Source: Chloroflexota bacterium
GTDB taxonomy: Bacteria > Chloroflexota > Dehalococcoidia > Lucifugimonadales > UBA826
Direction: 5' to 3'
Assembly: GCA_002722155.1 (NCBI GenBank)
Contig: PBKS01000019.1
Coordinates: forward strand, 1-60,686
Length of the DNA: 60,686 nt
Shown in pieces: positions 1 through 7,552 of this stretch. Below the pieces are notes generated by a model that ran no database searches, was not told the origin of the DNA, and saw nothing but the letters and a program-made list of their open reading frames with translations. Numbering within the stretch: position 1 is the first letter of the stretch; the number at the start of each line of letters is the position of its first letter. Position numbers and translations under genes: made by a program.

Positions 1-185
1 ACGTGAAACCCTGCGTTTGACAGGCCTGTGGATAAGCCACCAGCTCCACTAAAAAGTTCCACGGCAGAGGGTTGATTCTTTTTTTTGAATCCTTTTGTGG
101 GAGAAAATATTATTGGTTCCCCATTGTTGTAATAGGAACTCACTTCAACCCTGGTTTCAGGGTTCCAAATTTCTTTAGTATTCAA
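1..185 (-). CDS. C5-cytosine DNA methyltransferase, N-terminal fragment
   Basis: The reading frame enters from the left edge, so only about the first 60 residues are present. Near the window edge it reads VELFSGAGGLSTGLSNAGFH, the S-adenosylmethionine-binding motif I (FxGxGG) of C5-cytosine methyltransferases such as Dcm and HhaI. A stop lies just upstream (186-188). The first usable codon is TTG at 183-185, with GGAG about 10 nt before it; GTG at 141-143 is an alternative. The ~40 residues before motif I are unusual but acceptable. It lies downstream of, and codirectional with, a broken integrase, which suggests a mobile restriction-modification or orphan methylase gene. The catalytic PCQ and ENV motifs lie outside the window. 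Confidence 0.72.
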   Translation of the reverse strand, partial: MNTKEIWNPETRVEVSSYYNNGEPIIFSPTKGFKKKNQPSAVELFSGAGGLSTGLSNAGFH

Positions 186-239
186 TTAGGACAATCTCCA
201 TATCTGGTATATATCGCCATTGTAGTACAAATGTTCTTT

Positions 240-1082
240 TCAATCCAATGCCATTAATGCCTTTTTTAGATGCGTCGCAGTTACTGATAAATATACCTGA
301 GTCGTATTCCAACTGGCGTGACCAAGTAACTCTTGAACAACCCTTATATTTACTCCTTTTTCCAATAACCTCGTAGCAAAATAATGCCGAAAACTATGGG
401 TGTGAATGGGAACATCCGATTTCTTAGCCCAGTCGTTTATTTTCAATCCCAAACTTTGGGGAGTAAGACCAAAAATCCTGTCATTTGATTGCTTATCACA
501 ACAAAGCTCCTTTAAATCCACTTCTGATTTTTTGCTGATAGGTATCACTCTGTTTCTAGAACCTTTTCCCCCAACTACAGTCAATGAACCTGATCCGAAA
601 TTGATTTGCTTGACTGGCAAATTAGCCAGTTCCGTTCTTCTCATCCCGGTTTTAGTTGCAGTTTCAACAATCATTAGATCCCTAAATACAGAACCTTTAT
701 GAGTCATATGGTTGGCTATTGTGTCTTTTAGTTTTTCAATATCCTTTTCATAGACATGCTCAGGTAGTAAGTGGGGGCGTTTTATAGAAATATCAAAATC
801 GATTCCTAGGTACTTTAGAAATCCTTTCAAGTATCCAGCATATCTAACTTTACTGTTCTGACTTAGATGATTATGGAGAGAAAGATATTTAATAGCTGAT
901 CGGGTAGAAATAATTGAGCTCTTGTTTACAAAACCTTTTAAAAAGGTCCTGTTTCCTTCAATATATTAATCAAATAGGTTTCGGGTGGAGAGAAAAGATA
1001 GATATTCCTCTAGTTTCTCAATGGCACCAGCAATATCATTATTAGCAGTACATATTTCATGTTGGTTATTGTTCTTTTCCAC
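240..1082 (-). pseudogene. tyrosine recombinase/integrase interrupted by an in-frame stop
   Basis: The catalytic domain (240-830) has the tyrosine-recombinase set: Arg in TGMRRTEL, Lys in GGKGSRNR, His-x-x-Arg in HSFRH, His in LLGHAS and the Tyr nucleophile in TTQVYL. The same frame stays open upstream of the TTG at 828-830 and encodes a typical SAM-like core-binding domain ([15 protein letters not shown]...[15 protein letters not shown]). It is interrupted by TAA at 966-968. Beyond that stop the frame again reads integrase-like sequence (IEKLEEYLSFLSTRNLFD) back to a GTG near 1080. No ATG lies between the stop and 830. I infer a nonsense mutation or base error in one gene of about 280 codons. 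A catalytic-domain-only product from the TTG is possible. Confidence 0.8.
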
Positions 1083-1262
1083 AAGACATACAAAATTTAG
1101 TCATCCAGACATTGTAGGGCAGTCGTTGGGAAAAGAAAGAGTATTTTCACCTGACGCTATCCTAATAATTGAATAGTGTCCTCCGGATAGTCAGTCCGTA
1201 CCACCTGTGATAATGTCGTTCCCTCATCATTAAAATTTAAGTGTTTATAAAGGATATTTTCA

Positions 1263-1535
1263 ATGAACATTTGTGTTGTATCTAGTTTTGAAGGAGAGGT
1301 CGAAGAATTCCTCTCGATGGTTGAAGAATTTGCTGACGAAATTAAAGCAGCTTCTTCAGATTTTGAAATTGGCATTGTTAATACAAACAAACCAGGGTTT
1401 AGCAAAATCATCACGATGGTAAATATCACTGATGAGGAACGTTTTCAAGAACTTATGTCGTCACCAAAAATGGTTGAATGGGATAAAGCTCACAATAATA
1501 CGGACATAATTTACGCATTAGAAAGGATAAATTAG
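1263..1535 (+). CDS. small hypothetical protein, possible dimeric alpha/beta-barrel fold
   Basis: This 90-residue acidic protein has no recognised family motif. The order beta strand (NICVVSSFEG), amphipathic acidic helix (EVEEFLSMVEEFADEIK), strands (FEIGIVNT, KIITMVNI) and a second helix ending in an aromatic-containing tail resembles the small ferredoxin-like monooxygenase/stress proteins encoded at 3.2, 3.6 and 7.0 kb. That resemblance is by eye only. Start ATG 1263 has a weak purine stretch (aaggat) 10 nt upstream. The next gene downstream, the dienelactone hydrolase, is on the same strand after ~100 nt. Confidence 0.55.
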   Translation: MNICVVSSFEGEVEEFLSMVEEFADEIKAASSDFEIGIVNTNKPGFSKIITMVNITDEERFQELMSSPKMVEWDKAHNNTDIIYALERIN

Positions 1536-1636
1536 AACTTTCCTAACGATTCTATAGTTTTCCTCAACCCATCACTTCCACTAGAATTAGACAAGATTAC
1601 TATTAGAAATATGTACAGATCGTAAGGAGAAATGTG

Positions 1637-2305
1637 ATGGGAGAGATGATTACGTATACCACTAATGGGCGCGAAGGAACCGGGTATTTGACGAGACCTG
1701 AAGGCAACGGGAATGGGAAATCTGTAATTGTTATACAGGAATGGAATGGTCTGAATGATCATATCAAGGATGTTGCTGATAGATTTGCTAGGCAAGGCTA
1801 TCTCGCTCTTGCACCTGATCACTATCATGGCGTCATTGCCGAGGAACCAGATGAAGCCGGAAAAATGTTTATGGCACTGAATATAAAGGAGACTGAAGAG
1901 GAATTAAGAGGTGGAATTGAATTCCTATTTGAGGAGACGAATAACCCTGTAGGCGTTACTGGATTTTGCATGGGTGGTGCTCTTGCTTTATTTGCTGCCT
2001 GCCAGAATGGAAGTAAGGTTGGGGCGTGCGTGGATTTCTATGGCATTCATCCTAACGTGGAATATGATTGGGATTCCCTCACGGCACCTTTGTTAGGAAT
2101 ATGGGCAGAGCATGACGATATGGTGAATCCGCAGTTGCCAGATTTTGCGAGAGAATTAGCAAGTAGGAAGCACGACTTTCATTTTAAAACTTACGCTGGT
2201 ACGTCTCACGCATTTTTTAATGATACAAATACCGAAGGGCATGATGTCGATGCAAGCACAGATGCTTGGGATTTAGCTCTAAATTGGTTCGAAAAATATT
2301 TGTGA
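1637..2305 (+). CDS. dienelactone hydrolase family protein
   Basis: A 222-residue alpha/beta hydrolase of the carboxymethylenebutenolidase type. These enzymes open the lactone ring of dienelactones, typically in chloroaromatic degradation, though many homologues act on other esters. Visible marks are QEWNGL (Glu36, which activates the nucleophile in the family), the nucleophile elbow GFCMGG with Cys111, the acid Asp160/161 in AEHDDMV, and His191 in GTSHAFF. These form the Cys-Asp-His triad of true dienelactone hydrolases. Length is normal. ATG 1637 is chosen over the preceding GTG at 1634 because the ribosome site aaggaga (1624-1630) then sits 6 nt away. Probably cytoplasmic; no signal peptide. 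Confidence 0.9.
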   Translation: MGEMITYTTNGREGTGYLTRPEGNGNGKSVIVIQEWNGLNDHIKDVADRFARQGYLALAPDHYHGVIAEEPDEAGKMFMALNIKETEEELRGGIEFLFEETNNPVGVTGFCMGGALALFAACQNGSKVGACVDFYGIHPNVEYDWDSLTAPLLGIWAEHDDMVNPQLPDFARELASRKHDFHFKTYAGTSHAFFNDTNTEGHDVDASTDAWDLALNWFEKYL

Positions 2306-2332
2306 ATTCAGTGGAAAATTGTAAACATTTAA

Positions 2333-2518
2333 TTACTCTAACAACCCAATAGCCTCCTCCAGGCAACCCGCCATGACAGATAGATAGAACTGAGTGGTGG
2401 CAGCCAAATTCTCATATCACTCTTTCAATTCAAAATTCCATTCCCTCTTCCCATTGTTACATTTCCTCAATGTTGAATGATGCACTTCTAATATCTTTGC
2501 CTGTTGCCTAAGATTCAT
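2333..2518 (-). pseudogene. short helix-turn-helix protein with in-frame TGA
   Basis: A frame starting at ATG 2518 overlaps the 3' end of the upstream 3041-2508 gene by 11 nt. It encodes MNLRQQAKILEVHHSTLRK followed by NGKREWNFELKE. This has the shape of a compact XRE-like helix-turn-helix: LRxQAxxLgvxxStLxxxxNGKRxW. The frame then meets TGA at 2417-2419, but continues in phase as YENLAATT... to a TAA at 2333. Related small HTH proteins usually read LKERY at this point, so an Arg codon (CGA or AGA) changed to TGA is plausible. It may be a translationally coupled 33-residue peptide or a decayed gene. Family identity is by eye. Confidence 0.4.
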
Positions 2519-3041
2519 TACCATCCTCGTTAGTTCTTCTCTTTAGATTGAAGTAATAATGAAATGTATTGTTTTGTTCTTTTTCAGCCTCGCCATCGGC
2601 TTGTTTTATTAGATTAGTCCAAAAATGTTTTATATCATCTCTTGGGGTCAAGTTAGCTCCTTCGGAAGAATGCCACGCTCGCCACAACCACTTCACCTGT
2701 CTACCAGTCGCCATGTGCCCGGTCTGATGGTAATACTCACTATTTAGATAGTTAGCCAGTTTTCCATCCTGCCACGGTATTTCATATTTATTTAGGGAGC
2801 GCCACTCATATTTTTTATCCTGCTCACTTTCATTGAAGGAAGCTGAATTAAACTCCTTTATCCAACGCGATATTGTTCTGGAGCTAACAGCCTGCCTTCC
2901 ATATCTTGTCCTCAGTTCCTGCAAAATAGTTTTTTGGGTGTGAATTCGTTCACCCCACAGCTGATAGGCCTCTTTCATCTGGTCCATGTTCTCTTTAATT
3001 TTCGGCATTTTTTTGCTCACCAACGCTATTAAATATGACAA
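2508..3041 (-). CDS. hypothetical protein with N-terminal helix-turn-helix-like region
   Basis: A 177-residue basic, Trp-rich protein of no family I recognise. Residues ~20-65 (AYQLWGERIHTQKTILQELR, then RYGRQAVSSRTISRWIKEF) look like a homeodomain-type helix-turn-helix as in transposase or terminase small subunits. The C-terminal half (WRSLNKYEIPWQDG, RQVKWLWRAWH) is unassigned. The start is uncertain: TTG 3041 gives the longest form, and ATG 3008 (MPKIKENM) is an alternative. A promoter-like repeat copy lies 80 nt upstream (3121-3180). The ATG of the small HTH frame at 2518 overlaps its end. The position near an integrase fits a mobile-element passenger, but that is inference. Confidence 0.6.
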   Translation of the reverse strand: MSYLIALVSKKMPKIKENMDQMKEAYQLWGERIHTQKTILQELRTRYGRQAVSSRTISRWIKEFNSASFNESEQDKKYEWRSLNKYEIPWQDGKLANYLNSEYYHQTGHMATGRQVKWLWRAWHSSEGANLTPRDDIKHFWTNLIKQADGEAEKEQNNTFHYYFNLKRRTNEDGNES

Positions 3042-3120
3042 TGTTAGCCGTTATAATTAACTTTCTAAGACATTATCTAGACATTATTATAAAAGGCACA
3101 TCGTATTGAGTGGTTCATGA

Positions 3121-3180
3121 CGCCATTCTAAATAATTCAAAAACCTGTGCCATACCATGCTTGCTGAAGAGAGATAGCCA
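3121..3180 (-). promoter_or_regulatory. dispersed promoter module, copy A
   Basis: One of three gapless ~60 bp repeats, each lying just upstream of a minus-strand gene. Read on the minus strand it gives a -10-like TAGAAT (3125-3130), a 17 nt spacer and a -35-like ATGGCA (3148-3153). Further upstream is the conserved block matching gctgaagagagata (3163-3176), which may be an activator or operator site. The nearest downstream gene is the HTH-like protein beginning at 3041. Copies B and C are at 4364-4423 and 5784-5843. Confidence 0.6.
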
Positions 3181-3186
3181 GTTATT

Positions 3187-3483
3187 TTAGGCAACCCCGT
3201 CTATGATGATGAACTGTGTTGTTGCATTCTCAATTCGTCCCGGAAGTATTGCTTGATATTCTGAGCTTTTTTTCCAATTGAGAGCTGATTCTCTATCTGG
3301 AAATTCTACAATGACGTTTAAGTCACCTAATTTCTTTCCTTCAGAGTATGCAATTTCACCACCACGAACCAGAAATTTACCACCAAATGCTTTGATAGTG
3401 TCCTCAACTTTTGAAGCATATTGCTCTACGAATTTTTCTAAATTGATAAATGTGACATGAGCAATACCGTAAGCTTTTGCCAT
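3187..3483 (-). CDS. DUF1330 family protein
   Basis: A 98-residue protein with the DUF1330 pattern: KAYGIAHVTF at the start, a helix, then GGKFLVRGGE and a C-terminal strand TTQFIIIDG. These are small dimeric ferredoxin-like (alpha/beta-barrel) proteins of unknown activity, often placed among monooxygenase-like and catabolic genes. ATG 3483 follows a clear ribosome site (aaggag, 7 nt spacing). A good promoter lies 40-70 nt upstream (3525-3552). The gene belongs to a run of small proteins of similar fold on this strand. Family assignment is strong; biological role is unknown. Confidence 0.88.
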   Translation of the reverse strand: MAKAYGIAHVTFINLEKFVEQYASKVEDTIKAFGGKFLVRGGEIAYSEGKKLGDLNVIVEFPDRESALNWKKSSEYQAILPGRIENATTQFIIIDGVA

Positions 3484-3524
3484 ATATCTACTCCTTGTTT
3501 TATGGGAGGTTGTTTAATTTCGCC

Positions 3525-3552
3525 ATTATAGAAATCTTGAATTACATGCAAA
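3525..3552 (-). promoter_or_regulatory. sigma70-type promoter of the DUF1330 gene
   Basis: On the minus strand TTTGCA (3547-3552), a 16 nt spacer and a consensus TATAAT (3525-3530) are followed by GGCG. The TATAATGGCG core is shared with repeat copy C and, less exactly, with the promoter at 7370-7375. The predicted transcription start is near 3518, giving a leader of about 35 nt before ATG 3483. Confidence 0.6.
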
Positions 3553-3642
3553 TTATTGTGATGACACTTCTTGATAAAAATCTGTAAAGCTATCGCTGAG
3601 GCGATAGAATCCTTGGAACCCTATCCCTACCCTACTTTCGCT

Positions 3643-4266
3643 TTATTGACTATGGACAATCCTACTGACTATTCTGATAGGAGATTGCGTCAACAGGTCA
3701 GAGATGTTTCCCACATTACTCTTCCCAATCAAATGTTGTCCTTCTTGGATGCCTTGAAGATTTTCCGCAAATCTTGAAACTCTTATTCTGCCAGCTGGAC
3801 CAGCCAAAGGGACACTTATAACAGGCTTTACTTTGTCAGAAGAGTTGGCTCTGCCTTCAAGTAGGGCATTGACTAATTCCTCTCTTTTGCCAGGTTTAAA
3901 ATTTAAAATTGTTCTCGATATTATTTTGGGCTCGTAGCCGTCAGGCAGGGAACTAATTGGTTCACTAATTATTTCCGAGACAACCCAGGTTGTCCTTTCA
4001 CAAAGAGCATCGATAGAATCAAGTCTCTGCATCATTACACTATCATTGAGTGATTCCTCTTGAAGAACATCAAGTTCATCCAATGACTGAAACCCAGCAA
4101 TGAGACTTACTATGCTTGGTCGGTCAGTTGTGGGGTTTGTTACCGAGACCGGTACGGCTACATTTCCCGGTCTACCAACGGCTTTCACAGATTCTTTCAC
4201 CCCCTCTAAAACAGCGCTGGTTTGGCCCGGATTTGGATATCTGATGAAATTCATAAAATATGACAT
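3643..4266 (-). CDS. tandem-domain small-barrel (ABM/NIPSNAP-like) protein
   Basis: A 207-residue protein that appears to be an internal duplication. The first half starts SYFMNFIRYPNPGQTSAVLEG and the second KIISRTILNFKPGKREELVN. Each is a strand, then P-G-k, then an amphipathic helix, the layout of antibiotic-biosynthesis-monooxygenase or NIPSNAP-like ferredoxin folds. In such families one domain dimerises, so a fused pair could make a self-contained barrel. No catalytic residues can be assigned. The start is ATG 4266 with aaaggag 10 nt upstream. Promoter copy B lies ~100 nt upstream. Confidence 0.7.
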   Translation of the reverse strand: MSYFMNFIRYPNPGQTSAVLEGVKESVKAVGRPGNVAVPVSVTNPTTDRPSIVSLIAGFQSLDELDVLQEESLNDSVMMQRLDSIDALCERTTWVVSEIISEPISSLPDGYEPKIISRTILNFKPGKREELVNALLEGRANSSDKVKPVISVPLAGPAGRIRVSRFAENLQGIQEGQHLIGKSNVGNISDLLTQSPIRIVSRIVHSQ

Positions 4267-4363
4267 ACCCAGTACTCCTTTTATTATTTATTGCAACTAT
4301 ACACATATGTGGTTATTAAACATTGAAACACTTCGGATGTTTACAAATATTAATAATTCGTGT

Positions 4364-4423
4364 CTCCATCTTAGATAATTCAAAAATCTGTGTGGGAGTA
4401 TGCTCGCTGAATAGAGATAACTA
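4364..4423 (-). promoter_or_regulatory. dispersed promoter module, copy B
   Basis: Second copy of the 60 bp repeat. On the minus strand the -10-like TAAGAT (4368-4373) and -35-like CCCACA (4391-4396) are 17 nt apart. The conserved distal block tgctcgctgaatagagata lies at 4401-4419. It sits in the gap between the MFS gene (ending 4481) and the tandem-domain gene (starting 4266), so it can serve the latter. It shares attcaaaaatctgtg with copy C exactly. Confidence 0.55.
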
Positions 4424-4480
4424 GCAACCAAGAGTATTCAAATGAGTGGTGCTAAATACGTTCTCATAAGCTGAGTCTCT

Positions 4481-5728
4481 TTAATCTTCATTTCCCTTTG
4501 ATGTAAAAGATGATTTTGCAAATAATAATGAAGCAAGAGCTGATGGACCTGCTGAAGCAATTAAAGCAAAGGAAACTGATTTTATGACAGATACCGTGGC
4601 CATTATTGGACCAGCCGTCATTTCTCCAAAAGATGTGCCCTGATTGATTATTGATATCAGAGTCGCTCTCTCAGAGCTTTGAACACCTCTGTTTACAAAC
4701 CCTATTCGTATTGGATACATAGACTCCTCTAAAGCAATTAAAATCCAATAAGAAAATAGTGCTATAAGAAACCCGTTGGCGGTTCCAAAAACCAAAGCAG
4801 AGAAACTCGCAAGTAAAGTTAAGAAAGTCAAAGCACGGGATATGGAACGAAGGCTCTCAGTATTCACCAATTTTCCTACAAAGAAAGTTCCTAAAAGTGC
4901 CGCTGCATAGCAACCTCCTTCAATGATCCCAAACCAGACAAGTTCGCTTGATTCAGAACCAGAGGTGGCACCAAATGTAAAATAATTCAGAAAAAGGATA
5001 TTCGGCATATCTTGAAGGTTAAGCATGACATGGGGCATGAATCTCATTGAGGTTTCCATAGTCACTGCTATGCAAATCGACGTAACTATACCGATTAGCA
5101 TGAGGTGATTAGCTTTGAGCCTAGACCAGAAACCTTCGGGAAGAATATACAGGCCTCTTTTTACATTGTCGGCACTTCTAATAAATCCTTTCTCCGACAT
5201 ATGGACCAACAAAAATAACATTAATAAGACATAGAAAACTGCTGCTATAAAGAACGGAAGGTGGGGTTTTATCCCGGCAAGAGCAATGGAAGGAATGATA
5301 CTAAGCACTCCCCCAGTCATCTGCCATTGAGCACCTTTAATAAATGCTTTATTGGCCCTTGACTCACCAACTTCATCAGAGAGCCAAGCTTCTTGCGCCC
5401 CACTTACAAATGAATAGCCAATCCCCCAGCAAAACATCCCTAAACCAATTCCAGTAAAAGTCGGAAATAACCCCACGATCGCAATAGAAACGCTCATTAC
5501 CAAAAGACCAATTAATATAGAACCTTTCCTAGTATATAGGTCGGCTATTATTCCTGTCGGAACCTCTGTTACAAAAATAGACAGCTCCATTGCAGTACCA
5601 ATAAGTATTAATTCGTATGCTTCCAAATGAGCATTCCGCACAGCGTAAACCCCATAAGTGACAGTTGCCAGAGAAAAGAAAAAGCTGACACTAAAATTTA
5701 TGAGGTAATAGAGTTTTTCAGCCTTCAT
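4481..5728 (-). CDS. MFS transporter
   Basis: A 415-residue, 12-helix major facilitator carrier. The loop 2-3 signature is EVPTGIIADLYTRKGSI and helix 4 carries the WGIGYSFVSGAQEAWLSDE pattern seen in a group of uncharacterised and tetracycline-efflux-like MFS proteins. Substrate unknown; it could be drug or metabolite efflux. The longest frame starts at TTG 5740, but ATG 5728 (MKAEKLYYLINF) gives a normal N-terminus entering helix 1 directly, so I prefer it. Neither start has a strong ribosome site. Promoter copy C is 55-115 nt upstream. No partner protein is adjacent. Confidence 0.85.
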   Translation of the reverse strand: MKAEKLYYLINFSVSFFFSLATVTYGVYAVRNAHLEAYELILIGTAMELSIFVTEVPTGIIADLYTRKGSILIGLLVMSVSIAIVGLFPTFTGIGLGMFCWGIGYSFVSGAQEAWLSDEVGESRANKAFIKGAQWQMTGGVLSIIPSIALAGIKPHLPFFIAAVFYVLLMLFLLVHMSEKGFIRSADNVKRGLYILPEGFWSRLKANHLMLIGIVTSICIAVTMETSMRFMPHVMLNLQDMPNILFLNYFTFGATSGSESSELVWFGIIEGGCYAAALLGTFFVGKLVNTESLRSISRALTFLTLLASFSALVFGTANGFLIALFSYWILIALEESMYPIRIGFVNRGVQSSERATLISIINQGTSFGEMTAGPIMATVSVIKSVSFALIASAGPSALASLLFAKSSFTSKGNED

Positions 5729-5783
5729 CAGCGGCTTCAAATAAAGGGGTAATGAAATTTCTTAGGAGCCTTTTTAATCATGG

Positions 5784-5843
5784 CGCCATTATAAATAATT
5801 CAAAAATCTGTGTCGGCGTATCGTCCCTGAATAGAAATGGTGG
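5784..5843 (-). promoter_or_regulatory. dispersed promoter module, copy C
   Basis: Best-formed copy of the repeat. On the minus strand -10 TATAAT (5788-5793, consensus), a 17 nt spacer and -35 CCGACA (5811-5816, 4 of 6) are followed by the distal block. The predicted start of transcription near 5781 leaves about 50 nt to ATG 5728 of the MFS gene. Its presence upstream of three neighbouring genes suggests a duplicated, co-regulated promoter. Confidence 0.65.
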
Positions 5844-5953
5844 CAGGGGAAGCTCCTCCGTGCGAGTGATTGTGGAGAAAACAACACCGAAAATTCCTAG
5901 CTAGGTTAATGTCATTGTGGAATGATATGAAAAATATTAGGGAGGTTTGAAAC

Positions 5954-6493
5954 ATGGCTTCTGAAGGTACTCACAGCATGATTGAACGGATGATAAGAGC
6001 CTCTCGTCTTGACATAAATATGTTCGAAGAGGTGGAGGCAGACACGTCGGCGACAAATCAGGCCCTTTTGATTGTTGCCCTTGTGGCATTAGCGACGGGA
6101 ATAGCATCTCTGGGAACCACAGGACCCATCGGACTATTCGTAGGGGTTGTATTAGCTATCGCTGGATGGGCGCTTTGGGCTTGGATAGTGCATCTCATAG
6201 GCACGAAGATAATCCCATCACATTCCACTCACGCAGATTGGGGACAATTAGCACGTACTTTGGGCTTCGCTCAATCCCCAGGCATATTCAGAGCGTTGGG
6301 ATTCATACCCGTCGTAGGTAACATTATCTTCGCGGTCGCATCTATCTGGATGCTCGTCGCAATGGTCGTAGCCGTACGTCAGGCCCTGGATTACACATCA
6401 ACGTTGAGGGCGATTGCCGTAGTCCTGATAGGTTTCATCCCGTACCTGGTACTCATGTCCATAGCATTTGCCCTTCTGGGGGCTCTAAAGTGA
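5954..6493 (+). CDS. Yip1-domain membrane protein
   Basis: A 179-residue protein with five predicted membrane helices after a ~35-residue cytoplasmic start. It has the bacterial Yip1/YIP1-like pattern: LGFAQSPGIFRALGFIP, then VASIWMLVAMVVAVRQALD, the loop and helix that typify the family. Bacterial members have no established function. ATG 5954 follows gggagg with 8 nt spacing. A small lipoprotein gene follows on the same strand after 71 nt and may be cotranscribed. Confidence 0.85.
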   Translation: MASEGTHSMIERMIRASRLDINMFEEVEADTSATNQALLIVALVALATGIASLGTTGPIGLFVGVVLAIAGWALWAWIVHLIGTKIIPSHSTHADWGQLARTLGFAQSPGIFRALGFIPVVGNIIFAVASIWMLVAMVVAVRQALDYTSTLRAIAVVLIGFIPYLVLMSIAFALLGALK

Positions 6494-6564
6494 ATGAGTA
6501 GGCGGAAAGACGAACCCCTTTCCCTTCACCTACTGATTAAAAGTCATAGTGAAATTAGGTGCCC

Positions 6565-6915
6565 ATGAAAACAATCACTTTAATTACGCTAATCACGGTA
6601 GTGACGTTGACCGCATGCGGCGGCGAGGAAAGAAGGTCTGAGGCCTCTGCAACGGCTGTCGCCAAACAAGAAATACGGAAAATAGTACAGGAAGAACTAA
6701 AAAAAGAGTTGATGCACCTCCAAACCTCGGAATCAATCAGAAGGATAAATCCAGTAGAAAAATCTCAGAAAATAGAAGTACAACATGAATTAGAAAGACA
6801 AGCGGCTGACTGGCGGAAAGAACAAGAAGAGGTCGACCGCAAACTCCAAAAAATCGCTGAAGAGGAGCAGAGGCAAAGGTGGCAGCAGGAAGTAGATAGA
6901 ATGTACGGCCCCTGA
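6565..6915 (+). CDS. small coiled-coil lipoprotein
   Basis: A 116-residue protein with a short signal peptide (MKTITLITLITVVTLTACGG) ending in the lipobox LTAC, so Cys18 should be lipidated. The rest is highly charged and helical, rich in Glu, Lys and Gln (EELKKELMHLQ, EEVDRKLQKIAEEEQRQRWQQE), a probable coiled coil extending from the membrane. No family recognised. ATG 6565 is preferred to GTG 6559 because it begins the signal peptide with a Lys. It follows the Yip1 gene. Confidence 0.75.
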   Translation: MKTITLITLITVVTLTACGGEERRSEASATAVAKQEIRKIVQEELKKELMHLQTSESIRRINPVEKSQKIEVQHELERQAADWRKEQEEVDRKLQKIAEEEQRQRWQQEVDRMYGP

Positions 6916-7028
6916 AAATATTACTTATTCAGATGTTGTAACAAAACTATAATTAAAACATTTTAAAACTTTGTATTGTATGACTAATCTGAGACCAAAA
7001 TTACAAATGGACAAATTTGACAGCCACT

Positions 7029-7316
7029 CTATTTGGAAAACCATACCCCAGAATAAACGCCCCTATCAGGAGAAGAAGTCATCAGAGATGCCATGTCATA
7101 AAATACTTTTTGGACGGTATCCGATGCAGCCTGTGCAGCCTTACTGCTTTCATAAACCCCTATAATTGTTATTTCGTCCTCTCCAGTTACAGCAACGGCA
7201 AGCCCGATCATTCCGTCGATTTCTGTAACTAAATTAGAACGAGAATCTATGAATTTAGATACTTCTTCAAGTTTCCCTGGATGTAGACTAACAACGGTTT
7301 TAGATATTCCTGCCAT
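7029..7316 (-). CDS. small hypothetical protein, ABM-like
   Basis: A 95-residue protein beginning MAGISKTVVSLHPGKLEEVS, a strand then P-G-K then helix. A central strand pair (GLAVAVTGEDEITIIGVYES) and a C-terminal SGVWFSK strand follow. The layout suggests a dimeric ferredoxin-like barrel as in antibiotic-biosynthesis-monooxygenase families, but there are no diagnostic residues. ATG 7316 has aaaggag 7 nt upstream. A TATAAT core resembling the repeat promoters lies 55 nt upstream. It may be functionally linked to the other small barrel genes at 3.2-4.3 kb. Confidence 0.65.
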   Translation of the reverse strand: MAGISKTVVSLHPGKLEEVSKFIDSRSNLVTEIDGMIGLAVAVTGEDEITIIGVYESSKAAQAASDTVQKVFYDMASLMTSSPDRGVYSGVWFSK

Positions 7317-7369
7317 TCTGATAACTCCTTTAAAATTTAAATACCTTTCACTAATTAAATATCCTCACC

Positions 7370-7375
7370 ATTATA
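7370..7375 (-). promoter_or_regulatory. -10 element TATAAT upstream of the 7316 gene
   Basis: A consensus TATAAT on the minus strand followed by GGTG, matching the TATAATGG core of copy C and of the DUF1330 promoter. No convincing -35 is visible at 17 nt. The leader to ATG 7316 would be about 47 nt. Confidence 0.45.
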
Positions 7376-7520
7376 GATAAATGGAGATAATACATGCCAT
7401 CTCGACATTTTTCTTACCTACCTATAACAGAATTCGTATTACTCCAAGGTTTGATTTACACCAATAGAATTCCTATAGTTCATGCAAGGAAAAATACATA
7501 GAAATAATAGAAAAAAATGA

Positions 7521-7552
7521 GAAAGAGGTGAGACCTAACCTTCACCTCTTTC
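7521..7552. promoter_or_regulatory. perfect 11 bp inverted repeat upstream of the SDR gene
   Basis: GAAAGAGGTGA (7521-7531) and its exact complement TCACCTCTTTC (7542-7552) flank a 10 nt loop. A third copy of the core, AAAGAGGTGA, lies at 7572-7581, just before the ribosome site. The right arm could therefore pair with either flank. This suggests an operator or a leader switch. On the minus strand the hairpin is followed by a T-rich run, so a minus-strand terminator is the alternative, although no minus-strand gene needs one here. Confidence 0.5.

Noticed and set aside
72-257. Plus-strand 61-codon open frame at the left edge
   Set aside because: It lies opposite the methyltransferase start and integrase end, has no ribosome site and no protein-like features.
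406-702. Plus-strand 98-codon frame
   Set aside because: Antisense shadow of the integrase catalytic domain, whose motifs are unmistakable on the minus strand.
985-1176. Plus-strand 63-codon frame
   Set aside because: Opposite the integrase N-terminal region; no start signals and composition typical of a shadow.
3121-5843. Insertion sequence or MITE as explanation for the three 60 bp repeats
   Set aside because: No terminal inverted repeats or target duplications seen, and all copies are oriented the same way upstream of genes, which fits promoters better.
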